From Bacteroides cutis (GTDB lineage: Bacteria; Bacteroidota; Bacteroidia; Bacteroidales; Bacteroidaceae), in NCBI RefSeq assembly GCF_900241005.1, contig NZ_OEST01000001.1, positions 310,001-374,000 on the forward strand: DNA of 64,000 bases. Direction: 5' to 3'. Every line of letters starts with the position of its first letter. Position 1 is the first letter of the stretch. Shown one piece after another: positions 16,156 to 24,293 of the stretch. Both the position numbers and the translations under genes were made by a program. A model generated the notes under the pieces. The model did not search any database. It saw only the letters and a list, made by a program, of their open reading frames with translations, and was not told the origin of the DNA.

Positions 16156-17766
16156 TTATCTGAATAGTTTGAGCAATTCTTCTGTGGACATGCTTGCCAG
16201 CTTCGCTAACAGAGCATCCCTTTCAGAAGTGTTATCCAAGTTTAGCAGTTTTGAATTGTTTTGCATCTGTATATCGAGAGGATAATGCTCAATGTAGATT
16301 TGAGTAATGGCATGATCAGAAGTTGAATGCCCCATGCTTTCAGAGATATAATCCATATCCACTCCGGCATTATGCAGATTAGTAGCAAACGAGTGTCGGC
16401 ACCATGTGCCGGACGGACAGATGGACTTATCCCAATTCAATGCCTCATGGCAAATCTTGATGACTCGGTCTTTCACGTTTGAGTTTTCTTGTACCGTGTA
16501 TTTGCGGCGCAGTTCTTCTGTCTCCGATCCCTTTAATATGTCGGGGAACACCAAGCCATCACGAGTCGGAGGCGCAGCAATCTCATCCAAGATATATTGT
16601 AAGGGAGGGATAATAGGAACTATCACCTCGGAACCATCGGGGCATCTTCGGGAAGTCTTTTTGCGATTGAAGCGGAACGCCTTGCCTTCTGTCTGGTAAT
16701 AATAACTGTTGTAAGTCAGACGTCCGGCATCAGCCATGTTGAAACCATTACACAGGTATTGCGCAAGGAACAGCCCTAATGAATAATGGGCACGTTTCAT
16801 ATAATCTTCCGTCCAATGTTCGGGGTATTGCTTTGAAACGAAAAGGTTATAAAGCTCTGTCATCTGGTTTACGTTCAGGAAACTCTGCTTGCGCTTTGCG
16901 CTCTTGGGAATGCTTACCAAGCCTTTCTCTTTCTTGTTAGAAAAGGGATAAGGAACATCTTTGAGGTAACCCTCATGCACACACCTGTTCCATACGGCAC
17001 GGCAACAACGCAAATAGATACCGGCCGTAGTGTCGCTGATTTTCCCGACAATCGCACCATTTTCATCTTTTACCCCATTGTGCATACCATCCTTCCACTT
17101 CTGAAGTTCTGCCGCACTGATACAAAAGCCTTTTATGGCATTCTCTCCAAGAATCTTTCTGAATGATTTGAGAGAACACTCGTAACTTTCGGCTGTGGTA
17201 AAGCGTACTCCGCCATCTTCTGTTCGGAGGTCATGGATGACTTGCTCCCAAATGCCAACAAAAGATTGAGAGACAGTAGCGTTGTCATCTATGGATGTTG
17301 CTTCTTCACCGTCTATTATACATCGACGTACCATTTCGTATGTGAGGATGCCTCCCTTGTTCAGATTCATCAAGATTTCCTTGTACTTGGGAATAAACGT
17401 GTCCTTCCATTCCTTTTGCAACTTGTAGTTCTCGCTCCTACATTTTACAGCACTACAAATGTCCGAAAACTCTTTTGCAGTATAAGACCCACCAACGGGA
17501 TAATAAAAAGCTCTACGTTCTAATGTAAAACGCACAGATAAAGGGTACTCACTTGATTTCCTCCTGTTGGTTCGAATATCAAGGGCAAGTGATACAGTAC
17601 AACCACACTCTTTGAAAAGGGGCATGGATTTGGTTAATTTTTCCATTGCATTCAATAGTTTATGTTCAACATAACCTCTGAACACAGCCGCTTTGTAATG
17701 TGAGGCGTACATATACAAAACGCTGCATATAACCACTGAGTCCCTATCCTTTGACGGATAAAACAT
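16156..17766 (-). CDS. Tyrosine recombinase (integrase) of the element
   Basis: This 536-residue protein carries out site-specific integration and excision. A long N-terminal arm-binding and core-binding part precedes the C-terminal catalytic domain. Visible catalytic residues are R457-H458 in WCRHSFATNL, H480 in ESMGHSTSD, and the probable nucleophile Y491 in TQIYIEHYP. The first Arg is not obvious: the usual place reads LCNGFNMADAGRL. Loss of Arg I is known for the CTnDOT integrase, so this may be the same Bacteroidetes subtype. The gene reads away from the right end and is preceded by a 240-nt leader. It is the only complete recombinase gene in the window and might also act on the hsdS repeats, but that is unproven. 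Confidence 0.93.
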   Translation of the reverse strand: MFYPSKDRDSVVICSVLYMYASHYKAAVFRGYVEHKLLNAMEKLTKSMPLFKECGCTVSLALDIRTNRRKSSEYPLSVRFTLERRAFYYPVGGSYTAKEFSDICSAVKCRSENYKLQKEWKDTFIPKYKEILMNLNKGGILTYEMVRRCIIDGEEATSIDDNATVSQSFVGIWEQVIHDLRTEDGGVRFTTAESYECSLKSFRKILGENAIKGFCISAAELQKWKDGMHNGVKDENGAIVGKISDTTAGIYLRCCRAVWNRCVHEGYLKDVPYPFSNKKEKGLVSIPKSAKRKQSFLNVNQMTELYNLFVSKQYPEHWTEDYMKRAHYSLGLFLAQYLCNGFNMADAGRLTYNSYYYQTEGKAFRFNRKKTSRRCPDGSEVIVPIIPPLQYILDEIAAPPTRDGLVFPDILKGSETEELRRKYTVQENSNVKDRVIKICHEALNWDKSICPSGTWCRHSFATNLHNAGVDMDYISESMGHSTSDHAITQIYIEHYPLDIQMQNNSKLLNLDNTSERDALLAKLASMSTEELLKLFR

Positions 17767-18022
17767 TGTCGTTATATGCAGCGGTGCAATCTCGTTGTCT
17801 CCTGTCGCTGACTGGTAACCGGGCTTCTGCTAATCGGTCTCAACCCCTGAAGCAACTCTCACGTATTGTTTGAAATAGAGTATCTTCCGACTAATACTCC
17901 CTCTACGCTTCGATTCATCGGAATGGGATGACCCTCCCACGAAAGTTAGGCAAACTCACTTTTCCTTTTGGGGAAAGAGCACCTTTTGGTCATGGCTCAC
18001 CTTACATAATGATGCAAAGGTA
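17767..18022 (-). promoter_or_regulatory. Integrase promoter and long structured leader
   Basis: On the minus strand TACCTTTG (18015-18022) is a perfect -7 box, so the transcript should run about 240 nt before the integrase ATG at 17766. The leader holds a hairpin gagtat/atactc (17878-17883 with 17894-17899) and a 15-codon open frame near its 5' end. Such layouts suggest attenuation. Nothing else gene-like is seen in this stretch, and the promoter of the next gene (SIR2) lies elsewhere. Confidence 0.5.
17946..17993 (-). CDS. Possible leader peptide upstream of the integrase
   Basis: The frame encodes MTKRCSFPKRKSEFA and stops. It begins about 20 nt after the predicted transcript start, with aaggtgag in front of the ATG as a possible ribosome site. 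The DNA ccaaaagg occurs twice inside it, so translation and folding could interfere. Translation is unproven. Confidence 0.35.
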   Translation of the reverse strand: MTKRCSFPKRKSEFA

Positions 18023-18080
18023 ATGAATTATTTTCACTATTGTACAATAAGAAGATTAAAAACTATAACTTATTACAATA

Positions 18081-19169
18081 TCATGTACGTAAATTTTCAA
18101 CCGATGTTCTAATTATAGAAGCAACCTCTGTCCACTCTGTTATCCAGATTAATCTTATACCTAGATGCGCAACCGAAGCTTCATACCATTTTTTCAATTG
18201 AGAAGATTCTGGAGATTTTTCAATCCAATAATGAGTGGTACTTTCATTTGCGCCGCCATATTTATTGATAGTATCAACTTTGGCCTTATGCAACCAGGAA
18301 AGCCACCTTCTGACATTTGCATCTCGAAATGACAAACCTATAAAAAAGACGGTATTAGTAGATAAGATATTATAAAAACTTATTGCCTGCCAGGAAAAAG
18401 CATTATTTGCAAGTTGTAAATACTCATTTTCTAGGAAAACCAGTTTATCAGAAGCATTCATCCATTTTTGCTTACTTCCTGGCAAAGGGACTAATCCATG
18501 ACAAAAATAAAAAGGTATCCTACCGCGATAATGAGAAGTTGTAGGTTCTGTTATATAATCTAATATTTTGTCATTTTTCTTCAAGCTAATTTGGGCATAA
18601 GCATTTATAAGTGTAGGGAAAAGAGTTTCTGCATTAAAAGTAATTATACTATTTAAACCAGCATCTTTCTTATAGGCTTCTATAACTAATTGAGCTAAAT
18701 CTATTGAGCTTACAGGTGATAGTTGTTTTATAAGTGTAAGAAATCTATTCCAATCCAAATTAGGGGAAGGTACTTGTGTTGATAAACATTTACACAACAA
18801 ATCTCTATCTCTTTGGTTGACTGATTTTAATAAATCTTTATAAAGTAGTTCTGCTAGTATTTCAGGGAATTTTATATCTTTATTTTTCGATCTTAATTGT
18901 TCATAACAGGATTGTATTATGACTTCAGATGAAAAATAGCTATTTATCTCATTTATGATGTTAATAGAATTTGGAGAACTGTGTAAAATAATTCTTTCCG
19001 CTAAAGTATTCCATGATGGAAAAATCGGGAATGATATACCAGCACCAACACATAATGCCCATGTTTTACCCGCAGGAACGAGCTGAGATATTGTTTTTTT
19101 ATTTAATCCTTCTTTTGCCATATATTTTTGATATAGGTCGATATGTTGTCGCCTAATTATAATAGACAA
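18081..19169 (-). CDS. SIR2-like protein, probable NAD-consuming defence effector
   Basis: This 362-residue protein has the SIR2 fold signature: GAGIS at 42-46 in CVGAGISFPIFPSW, ITFNAE (N179) in place of the usual TxNxD, HG at 224-225 in FYFCHGLVP, and GLSFRDANVRRWL (G278, S280, D283). N179 and H224 are the expected catalytic pair. SIR2-type proteins lacking other enzymatic domains are widespread anti-phage effectors that deplete NAD+. It sits alone next to the right end of the element, a usual place for cargo, and is very AT-rich compared with the mob genes. The promoter -7 box TAACTTTG is at 19194-19201 on the minus strand. An alternative start is Met17. Partner genes, as in Thoeris, are not seen. 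Confidence 0.8.
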   Translation of the reverse strand: MSIIIRRQHIDLYQKYMAKEGLNKKTISQLVPAGKTWALCVGAGISFPIFPSWNTLAERIILHSSPNSINIINEINSYFSSEVIIQSCYEQLRSKNKDIKFPEILAELLYKDLLKSVNQRDRDLLCKCLSTQVPSPNLDWNRFLTLIKQLSPVSSIDLAQLVIEAYKKDAGLNSIITFNAETLFPTLINAYAQISLKKNDKILDYITEPTTSHYRGRIPFYFCHGLVPLPGSKQKWMNASDKLVFLENEYLQLANNAFSWQAISFYNILSTNTVFFIGLSFRDANVRRWLSWLHKAKVDTINKYGGANESTTHYWIEKSPESSQLKKWYEASVAHLGIRLIWITEWTEVASIIRTSVENLRT

Positions 19170-19193
19170 CTAATATAATTTACTTTTAAAATC

Positions 19194-19201
19194 CAAAGTT
19201 A
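19194..19201 (-). promoter_or_regulatory. Promoter -7 box for the SIR2-like gene
   Basis: On the minus strand this reads TAACTTTG, a match to TAnnTTTG, 24 nt before the ATG at 19169. The -33 element is not clear. Confidence 0.45.
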
Positions 19202-19296
19202 TAGATTTTTATTGTATAGTAGGATGTTTCTTGTGATTTTTTTGTTACTAGAAAACAGCATTGTCTTGCCTATTTTATGTATTTCTCTACCATTTC

Positions 19297-19331
19297 TGCG
19301 AAAACAATGCGAAAACAAACGGTTTCAGTTA
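19297..19331. repeat. Right end repeat with two gcgaaaac units
   Basis: This matches 282-316 in the same orientation with two mismatches, including gcgaaaacaatgcgaaaac. It lies about 100 nt inside the degenerate tRNA copy. See the left copy for interpretation. Confidence 0.6.
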
Positions 19332-19432
19332 GGGGGATTTAGTGAGTTTTATAGGAAGTGGCGAAAATCGAACTAATTGATACACAATAGAATTTGATAA
19401 AATGGACTATCGCTGAATATCACTTTGCCGTT

Positions 19433-19474
19433 CTCATAATCTGAAGATCCCTGGTTCAAGCCCAGACTGATCCA
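19433..19474 (+). other. Degenerate tRNA 3' half (candidate attR)
   Basis: From the anticodon loop (ctcataatctg) through the T arm to the acceptor end, this copies 190-231 with four differences, all G in the tRNA and A here. The 5' half of the tRNA is absent, so it is not a functional tRNA. It marks the right border of the inserted DNA, of this or an older element. Confidence 0.65.
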
Positions 19475-19605
19475 CGAGCTAAAAATCTCATTCTTAACAG
19501 AATATAGTTTTTTTAGTTCATAGATACCTCCAATTAAGGGTCTGTTGCTTGATTACATTAGCCTTAAGAAAGAACAGTTGTTTCACCAATTAAACAATAT
19601 GTAAT

Positions 19606-19773
19606 ATGCCGACAATCAACCCAGAAGTAGTAGAAGTACAAAGAAAGACAAATGACTATTTCACCGTAAGGCTTAGATTTACTCTTAACAGAAGAATGAA
19701 ACGTATATCAACAAGCCTATTCGTAACCCTAAATGATTTAACAAAGAGCGTGAAGCACGAACAAAAAAGTTAA
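19606..19773 (+). pseudogene. N-terminal remnant of a Bacteroides tyrosine integrase
   Basis: The 55-codon frame starts MPTINPEVVEVQRKTNDYFT and continues VRLRFTLNRRMKRISTSLFV, then ends at TAA. This is the usual opening of the arm-binding domain of Bacteroidetes tyrosine recombinases. The core and catalytic domains are missing: the DNA after 19773 encodes nothing similar. It lies 130 bp after the degenerate tRNA copy, as expected for the integrase of an older, deleted element. The rest of the gap 19170-20077 holds only the repeats listed here and AT-rich DNA without a convincing gene. Confidence 0.6.
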
Positions 19774-20046
19774 TGCAGCAGGGTAAGTGTGTACCCTCTA
19801 ATCGATCTTTATCTCTTTATTCGGTAAGCATAAAGAAACCGTTAGAAATCATGAACATTATTCCAGAATGTATACTTTTTGTTAAATTTGCTGTACCCAT
19901 AATCTATTAAATAGAACTCATAATTGGAACAATCCAAATCAAAAATGTTTGATACAACAAGATATCGTCCACTTTTTATTGATTCAATTTTATTGTTTTG
20001 ATATATGATTATTAATTTACCCGATGGTATTTTAACTAATATTTTA

Positions 20047-20054
20047 TAATTTTG
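20047..20054 (+). promoter_or_regulatory. Promoter -7 box for the hybrid two-component gene
   Basis: TAATTTTG matches TAnnTTTG and ends 23 nt before the ATG at 20078. No clear -33 is seen. Confidence 0.4.
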
Positions 20055-20077
20055 CAAATGTATTTTTTGAATATTAT

Positions 20078-23000
20078 ATGAAAACACTTTTGAATATTAG
20101 ACGACTTTTACTTTTTGCAATCTTTTTCATTAACGGTACTGTAAGTAAGGGGCAGATTTATAAGTACATAGGGCTGGAAGACGGTCTGAATAATCAGAAA
20201 ATATATCATATCCAGAAAGATCAACGGGGATATATGTGGTTTCTAACTCAAGAGGGGATAGATCGCTATGATGGAAAACATATCAAGCATTACAATTTTT
20301 CAGACGATAGTATGAAGTTAGATTCACGAATTGCCCTACACTGGCTTTATATGGACAAGGGGAATGTATTATGGGTAATCGGTCAAAAAGGTCGTGTTTT
20401 CAAATATGATTCGCAACATGATAAGTTCGAACTGGTTTACGTACATCCGAGACTGATCAGAAATAAGTCACAGGCATTCCTTAATTACGGTTATTTAGAC
20501 AAGAATGGTCGTATTTGGTTATGTTGTAAAGATAGTATTACATGGTATAATACTCGTACTGGAACAGCTCTGCATATACCAACGCCTGTTAATGATGAAA
20601 TAACGGCCATTGAACAGACAGACGATGAGCATTTCTTTATCGGTACGGGAAGTGGTCTGTTCCGAGCCAGGATAGAAGATAAAGGGTGGAAACTGGTTTC
20701 AGATAAGGCGGTGGAAAATATCGATACCCCAGTGCATAAACTCTATTATCATGCCGTTTCAAAACAACTGTTTGTGGGAAACTATAAAGAGGGAATACTC
20801 GTATATGACATAGGCAGAACAGCAAAAATCAGTTCCTGCCAATCACCCAATAATGTAGAGATCAATCAAATCGTTGCTTTGAACGCTCATGAGCTTCTGG
20901 TAGCCACAGGTGGAAAAGGAGTATATAAACTAGACATAAATACCCGCATGAGTACCCCCTACATAACAGCCGATTATAGTAGTTATAACGGTATGAACGG
21001 GAACAATATCAATGATATTTATGTGGATGAAGAACAGCGCATCTGGCTTGCCAATTATCCTACAGGCATTACCATCCGTAACAACCGCTATAGGAGTTAC
21101 GACCTAATCAGACATTCTCTCGGTAATAACCATTCATTGGTGAACAATCAGGTTCATGACGTGATAGAGGACAGTGATGGTGATCTCTGGTTTGCGACCA
21201 GTAACGGTATCAGTCTTTATCAACCTACTACAAAAGAGTGGCGTTCTTTCTTCAGTTCTTTTGACCCGGCATTAGATGATGAAAATCACATCTTCTTAGC
21301 ACTGTGTGAAGTCACTCCCGGTGTGATATGGGCCGGCGGCTTTACGTCAGGTATTTACAAGATAGAAAAGAAGAAAGAATTTAAGATAAGTTATCTTTCT
21401 CCGGCTGCTATTGCAGGAGTACGTCCTGATCAATATATTTATGACATTAAAAAAGATTCGAACGGTGATATATGGTCCGGTGGGTATTACCATTTGAAGC
21501 GTATCAATCTTAAGACCAAAAGCGTGCGCTTATATCCGGGAGTAAATTCTATCACTACCATTCAGGAAAAGGATGCCCGGCAGATGTGGATCGGTACAAG
21601 AATGGGGCTCTACCAACTTGATAAGAAATCCGGTGTTTATCAATATGTTGACCTACCTATCGAATCTCCCTATATATGTGCATTGTATCAAAGAGATGAC
21701 AGTATCTTGTATATTGGTACACGCGGATCCGGCCTTCTAGTTTACGACATTAATAATAATGAGTTTATCCATCAGTACCTTACAGACAACTGTGCATTGA
21801 TTTCCGATAATATTTATGCAATTCTTCCACGTCAGGACGAAAGTCTACTTATGGGTACGGAGAACGGTATTACCATATATTCAACAAAGAAACACTCTTT
21901 CCGTAACTGGACACGAGAGCAAGGATTGATGAGTGTCAATTTTAATGCAGGCTCTGCCACAGCATGTAACAAAAGTACGCTCATTTTTGGCGGTAATGAC
22001 GGTGCTGTCAAGTTCCCGACAGACATACAGATACCGGAACCCTATTATTCACGTCTGTTACTGCGCGATTTTATGATAGCTTATCACCCCATTTATCCGG
22101 GTGATGACGGATCTCCCCTAAAGAAAGACATTAATGAGACTGACCGATTAGAACTGACCTACAGACAAAACACTTTTTCTCTTGATGTAATTTCCATTAA
22201 TTATGATTATCCTTCCAATATTCTTTATTCATGGAAAATTGACGGTTTTCATAAAGAATGGAGTCGTCCAAGCCTGGACAACCGGATTATTGTAAGAAAT
22301 CTACCTCCAGGCAGTTATACATTACGAATTCGTACAGTATCCAATGAGGAACAATACAAAACCTATGAAACAAGAAACATCCAGATTATCATAACACCTC
22401 CGATATGGGCCAGTGTATGGGCTATGGTAGGATATGCAATCTTACTGGTTCTGATTCTGGTTATTATATTCCGTATCATCATGTTGCACAAACAGAAGAA
22501 AGTTTCGGATGAGAAAACACGGTTCTTCATTAACACAGCTCACGACATACGCACACCACTTACATTGATAAAGGCTCCACTGGAAGAGATTGTAGAAAAC
22601 CACATGGTGATGGAACAAGCATTACCGCATATGAATATGGCTCTTAAAAATGTGAATACATTACTTCAGCTGACGACCAACCTGATAAATTTCGAACGGA
22701 TAGATGTCTACTCTTCCACTCTTTACATTTCCGAGTATGAACTGAATTCTTATATGAATAATATTTACGCCGTTTTCCGTAAATATGCAGAAATGAAACG
22801 TGTAAGGTTTGTCTACGAAAGCAATTTTGACTATCTGAATGTGTGGTTTGACAGTGACAAGATGGGATCTATTCTAAAAAATATCTTATCAAATGCATTA
22901 AAGTATACATCTGAAGGTGGCAGTGTATGCATTTATGCCTGTGAGGAAGGAAATACCTGGAGTATCGAGGTAAAAGATACCGGAATCGGTATTCCTTCGC

Positions 23001-24067
23001 GTGAACAAAAGAAATTATTTAAAAACTGTTTTCGGGGTAGTAATGTCATCAATCTAAAAGTGACAGGCAGTGGAATCGGATTAATGCTGGTATATAAACT
23101 GGTCAAGTTACATAAAGGTAAGATTCAGATTCAAAGTACCGAACATCAAGGTACCTGTGTACGGATCACTTTCCCGAAAGGAAACAGGCACCTCCATAAA
23201 GCAAAATTTATCTCACCCAAGACACCAGATGAACATCCGGAAGCTATCATACCGACTCAAAATTCCGGTTCGTCTACGGAAACATTCCAGATAAACAGTC
23301 CTTCACAACGTATCCTGATAGTGGAAGATAATGATGATTTACGTAGTTATCTTATGGATATGCTTAGTACGGATTATAATATTCAGTCCTGTCCGAATGG
23401 AAAAGACGCACTTGTTATAATACGAGAATTCAATCCCGATCTCGTCATATCCGATATAATGATGCCCGAGATGAACGGAGATGAACTTTGCTCAGCTATA
23501 AAGGGAAATCTTGAAATATCCCATATTCCAGTCATTTTGCTAACTGCACTGGGAGATGAGAAAAACATGTTGGAAGGGCTGGAAATCGGGGCGGACGCCT
23601 ACATCATCAAACCTTTCAGTGTGGGAATACTCAAAGCAATGATTAAGAACATACTTGCAAATCGCGCTTTGCTCCGTCAGGCTTATAACAGTATCGAAGA
23701 TAAAAAACAAAATCTTCCAGTGAATTGTACTAACACCATGGACTGGAAATTTATAGCTTCCGTTAAGGAATGTATAGAAAAGAACATGGGAGACTCGGAC
23801 TTTAATGTGGAGATACTCAGTAGTCAACATTATATGAGCCGTACAAGTTTCTTCAATAAATTAAAGGCACTGACCGGTTATGCTCCGGCTGACTATATCC
23901 GGATGATACGTTTGCAACATGCTGCACAATTACTAAAGCAAGGCGAACATACAATAGCGGAGATTGCTGATATTGTCGGGTTTTCGGATGCAAAGTACTT
24001 TCGTGAGGTATTCAAAAAATATTATAATGTAAGCCCAAGCAAATTTTATAAAAAATCGGAAGAGTGA
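20078..24067 (+). CDS. Hybrid two-component system protein (HTCS)
   Basis: This one-piece sensor and regulator has 1329 residues. A signal peptide (about 1-26) is followed by a periplasmic beta-propeller pair of Reg_prop repeats (about 27-690) and a Y_Y_Y domain (SWKIDGFHKEWS... LPPGSYTLRIR). Then come one membrane helix (about 777-800), histidine kinase with H822 in NTAHDIRTPLTL, ATPase motifs NILSNALKYT and DTGIGIP, a receiver with D1126 in VISDIMMPEMNG, and a C-terminal AraC-type DNA-binding domain. Such proteins sense breakdown products of glycans in the periplasm and switch on nearby utilization loci. No susC/susD pair or glycosidase lies in the window; the gene is convergent with the outer-membrane protein gene, so its target is unknown. 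Confidence 0.95.
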   Translation: MKTLLNIRRLLLFAIFFINGTVSKGQIYKYIGLEDGLNNQKIYHIQKDQRGYMWFLTQEGIDRYDGKHIKHYNFSDDSMKLDSRIALHWLYMDKGNVLWVIGQKGRVFKYDSQHDKFELVYVHPRLIRNKSQAFLNYGYLDKNGRIWLCCKDSITWYNTRTGTALHIPTPVNDEITAIEQTDDEHFFIGTGSGLFRARIEDKGWKLVSDKAVENIDTPVHKLYYHAVSKQLFVGNYKEGILVYDIGRTAKISSCQSPNNVEINQIVALNAHELLVATGGKGVYKLDINTRMSTPYITADYSSYNGMNGNNINDIYVDEEQRIWLANYPTGITIRNNRYRSYDLIRHSLGNNHSLVNNQVHDVIEDSDGDLWFATSNGISLYQPTTKEWRSFFSSFDPALDDENHIFLALCEVTPGVIWAGGFTSGIYKIEKKKEFKISYLSPAAIAGVRPDQYIYDIKKDSNGDIWSGGYYHLKRINLKTKSVRLYPGVNSITTIQEKDARQMWIGTRMGLYQLDKKSGVYQYVDLPIESPYICALYQRDDSILYIGTRGSGLLVYDINNNEFIHQYLTDNCALISDNIYAILPRQDESLLMGTENGITIYSTKKHSFRNWTREQGLMSVNFNAGSATACNKSTLIFGGNDGAVKFPTDIQIPEPYYSRLLLRDFMIAYHPIYPGDDGSPLKKDINETDRLELTYRQNTFSLDVISINYDYPSNILYSWKIDGFHKEWSRPSLDNRIIVRNLPPGSYTLRIRTVSNEEQYKTYETRNIQIIITPPIWASVWAMVGYAILLVLILVIIFRIIMLHKQKKVSDEKTRFFINTAHDIRTPLTLIKAPLEEIVENHMVMEQALPHMNMALKNVNTLLQLTTNLINFERIDVYSSTLYISEYELNSYMNNIYAVFRKYAEMKRVRFVYESNFDYLNVWFDSDKMGSILKNILSNALKYTSEGGSVCIYACEEGNTWSIEVKDTGIGIPSREQKKLFKNCFRGSNVINLKVTGSGIGLMLVYKLVKLHKGKIQIQSTEHQGTCVRITFPKGNRHLHKAKFISPKTPDEHPEAIIPTQNSGSSTETFQINSPSQRILIVEDNDDLRSYLMDMLSTDYNIQSCPNGKDALVIIREFNPDLVISDIMMPEMNGDELCSAIKGNLEISHIPVILLTALGDEKNMLEGLEIGADAYIIKPFSVGILKAMIKNILANRALLRQAYNSIEDKKQNLPVNCTNTMDWKFIASVKECIEKNMGDSDFNVEILSSQHYMSRTSFFNKLKALTGYAPADYIRMIRLQHAAQLLKQGEHTIAEIADIVGFSDAKYFREVFKKYYNVSPSKFYKKSEE

Positions 24068-24078
24068 TGGTTAGAAAT

Positions 24079-24113
24079 TAAGAGGCTCATTCTTAACAGA
24101 ATAGAACCTCTTA
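24079..24113 (+). terminator. Hairpin after the HTCS gene
   Basis: taagaggctc (24079-24088) pairs with gaacctctta (24104-24113) with one mismatch. The loop contains attct-taac-agaat, a smaller palindrome. A T-run is lacking, so it may be a weak or two-way terminator between convergent genes. The 18 bases ctcattcttaacagaata also occur at 19487-19504. The remaining gap to 24293 shows nothing else. Confidence 0.4.
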
Positions 24114-24293
24114 TACACTCTCCAAGTACAACCTTGTCATTCCCGTTCTTTTTACCTCTAATTCAAGACAAATCTATTTGTATACCCTCACTGTGTCTCC
24201 GACTTCTCTGAGCGAGGTTTACGTGACAAATATTTTAAAAGTAATCACTCCGACAATTATTATTCTTCTATTAATAACTCGCAAAGAAAAGAA

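Larger units (their letters stand above)
232..19447. mobile_element. Integrative mobilizable element carrying type I RM and other defence cargo
   Basis: The segment lies between an intact tRNA and a degenerate copy of its 3' half. It encodes a tyrosine integrase, a DUF3853-like DNA-binding protein, a VapE-type ATPase, a MobC-like protein and a relaxase, but no conjugation (tra) genes. It would therefore need a helper conjugative element to move between cells. Cargo sits at both ends: HEPN/XRE/type I RM on the left and a SIR2-like gene on the right. The HEPN and SIR2 genes look more AT-rich than the mobilization core, which suggests separate acquisition. Exact borders are uncertain: crossover could be in the tRNA core (205-222/19448-19465) or at the 35-bp repeats (282-316/19297-19331). 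Confidence 0.75.

Noticed and set aside
19842..20087. 81-residue minus-strand open frame before the HTCS gene
   Set aside because: AT-rich DNA, no recognisable motif, no -7 box for it, and it overlaps the HTCS start and promoter on the opposite strand.
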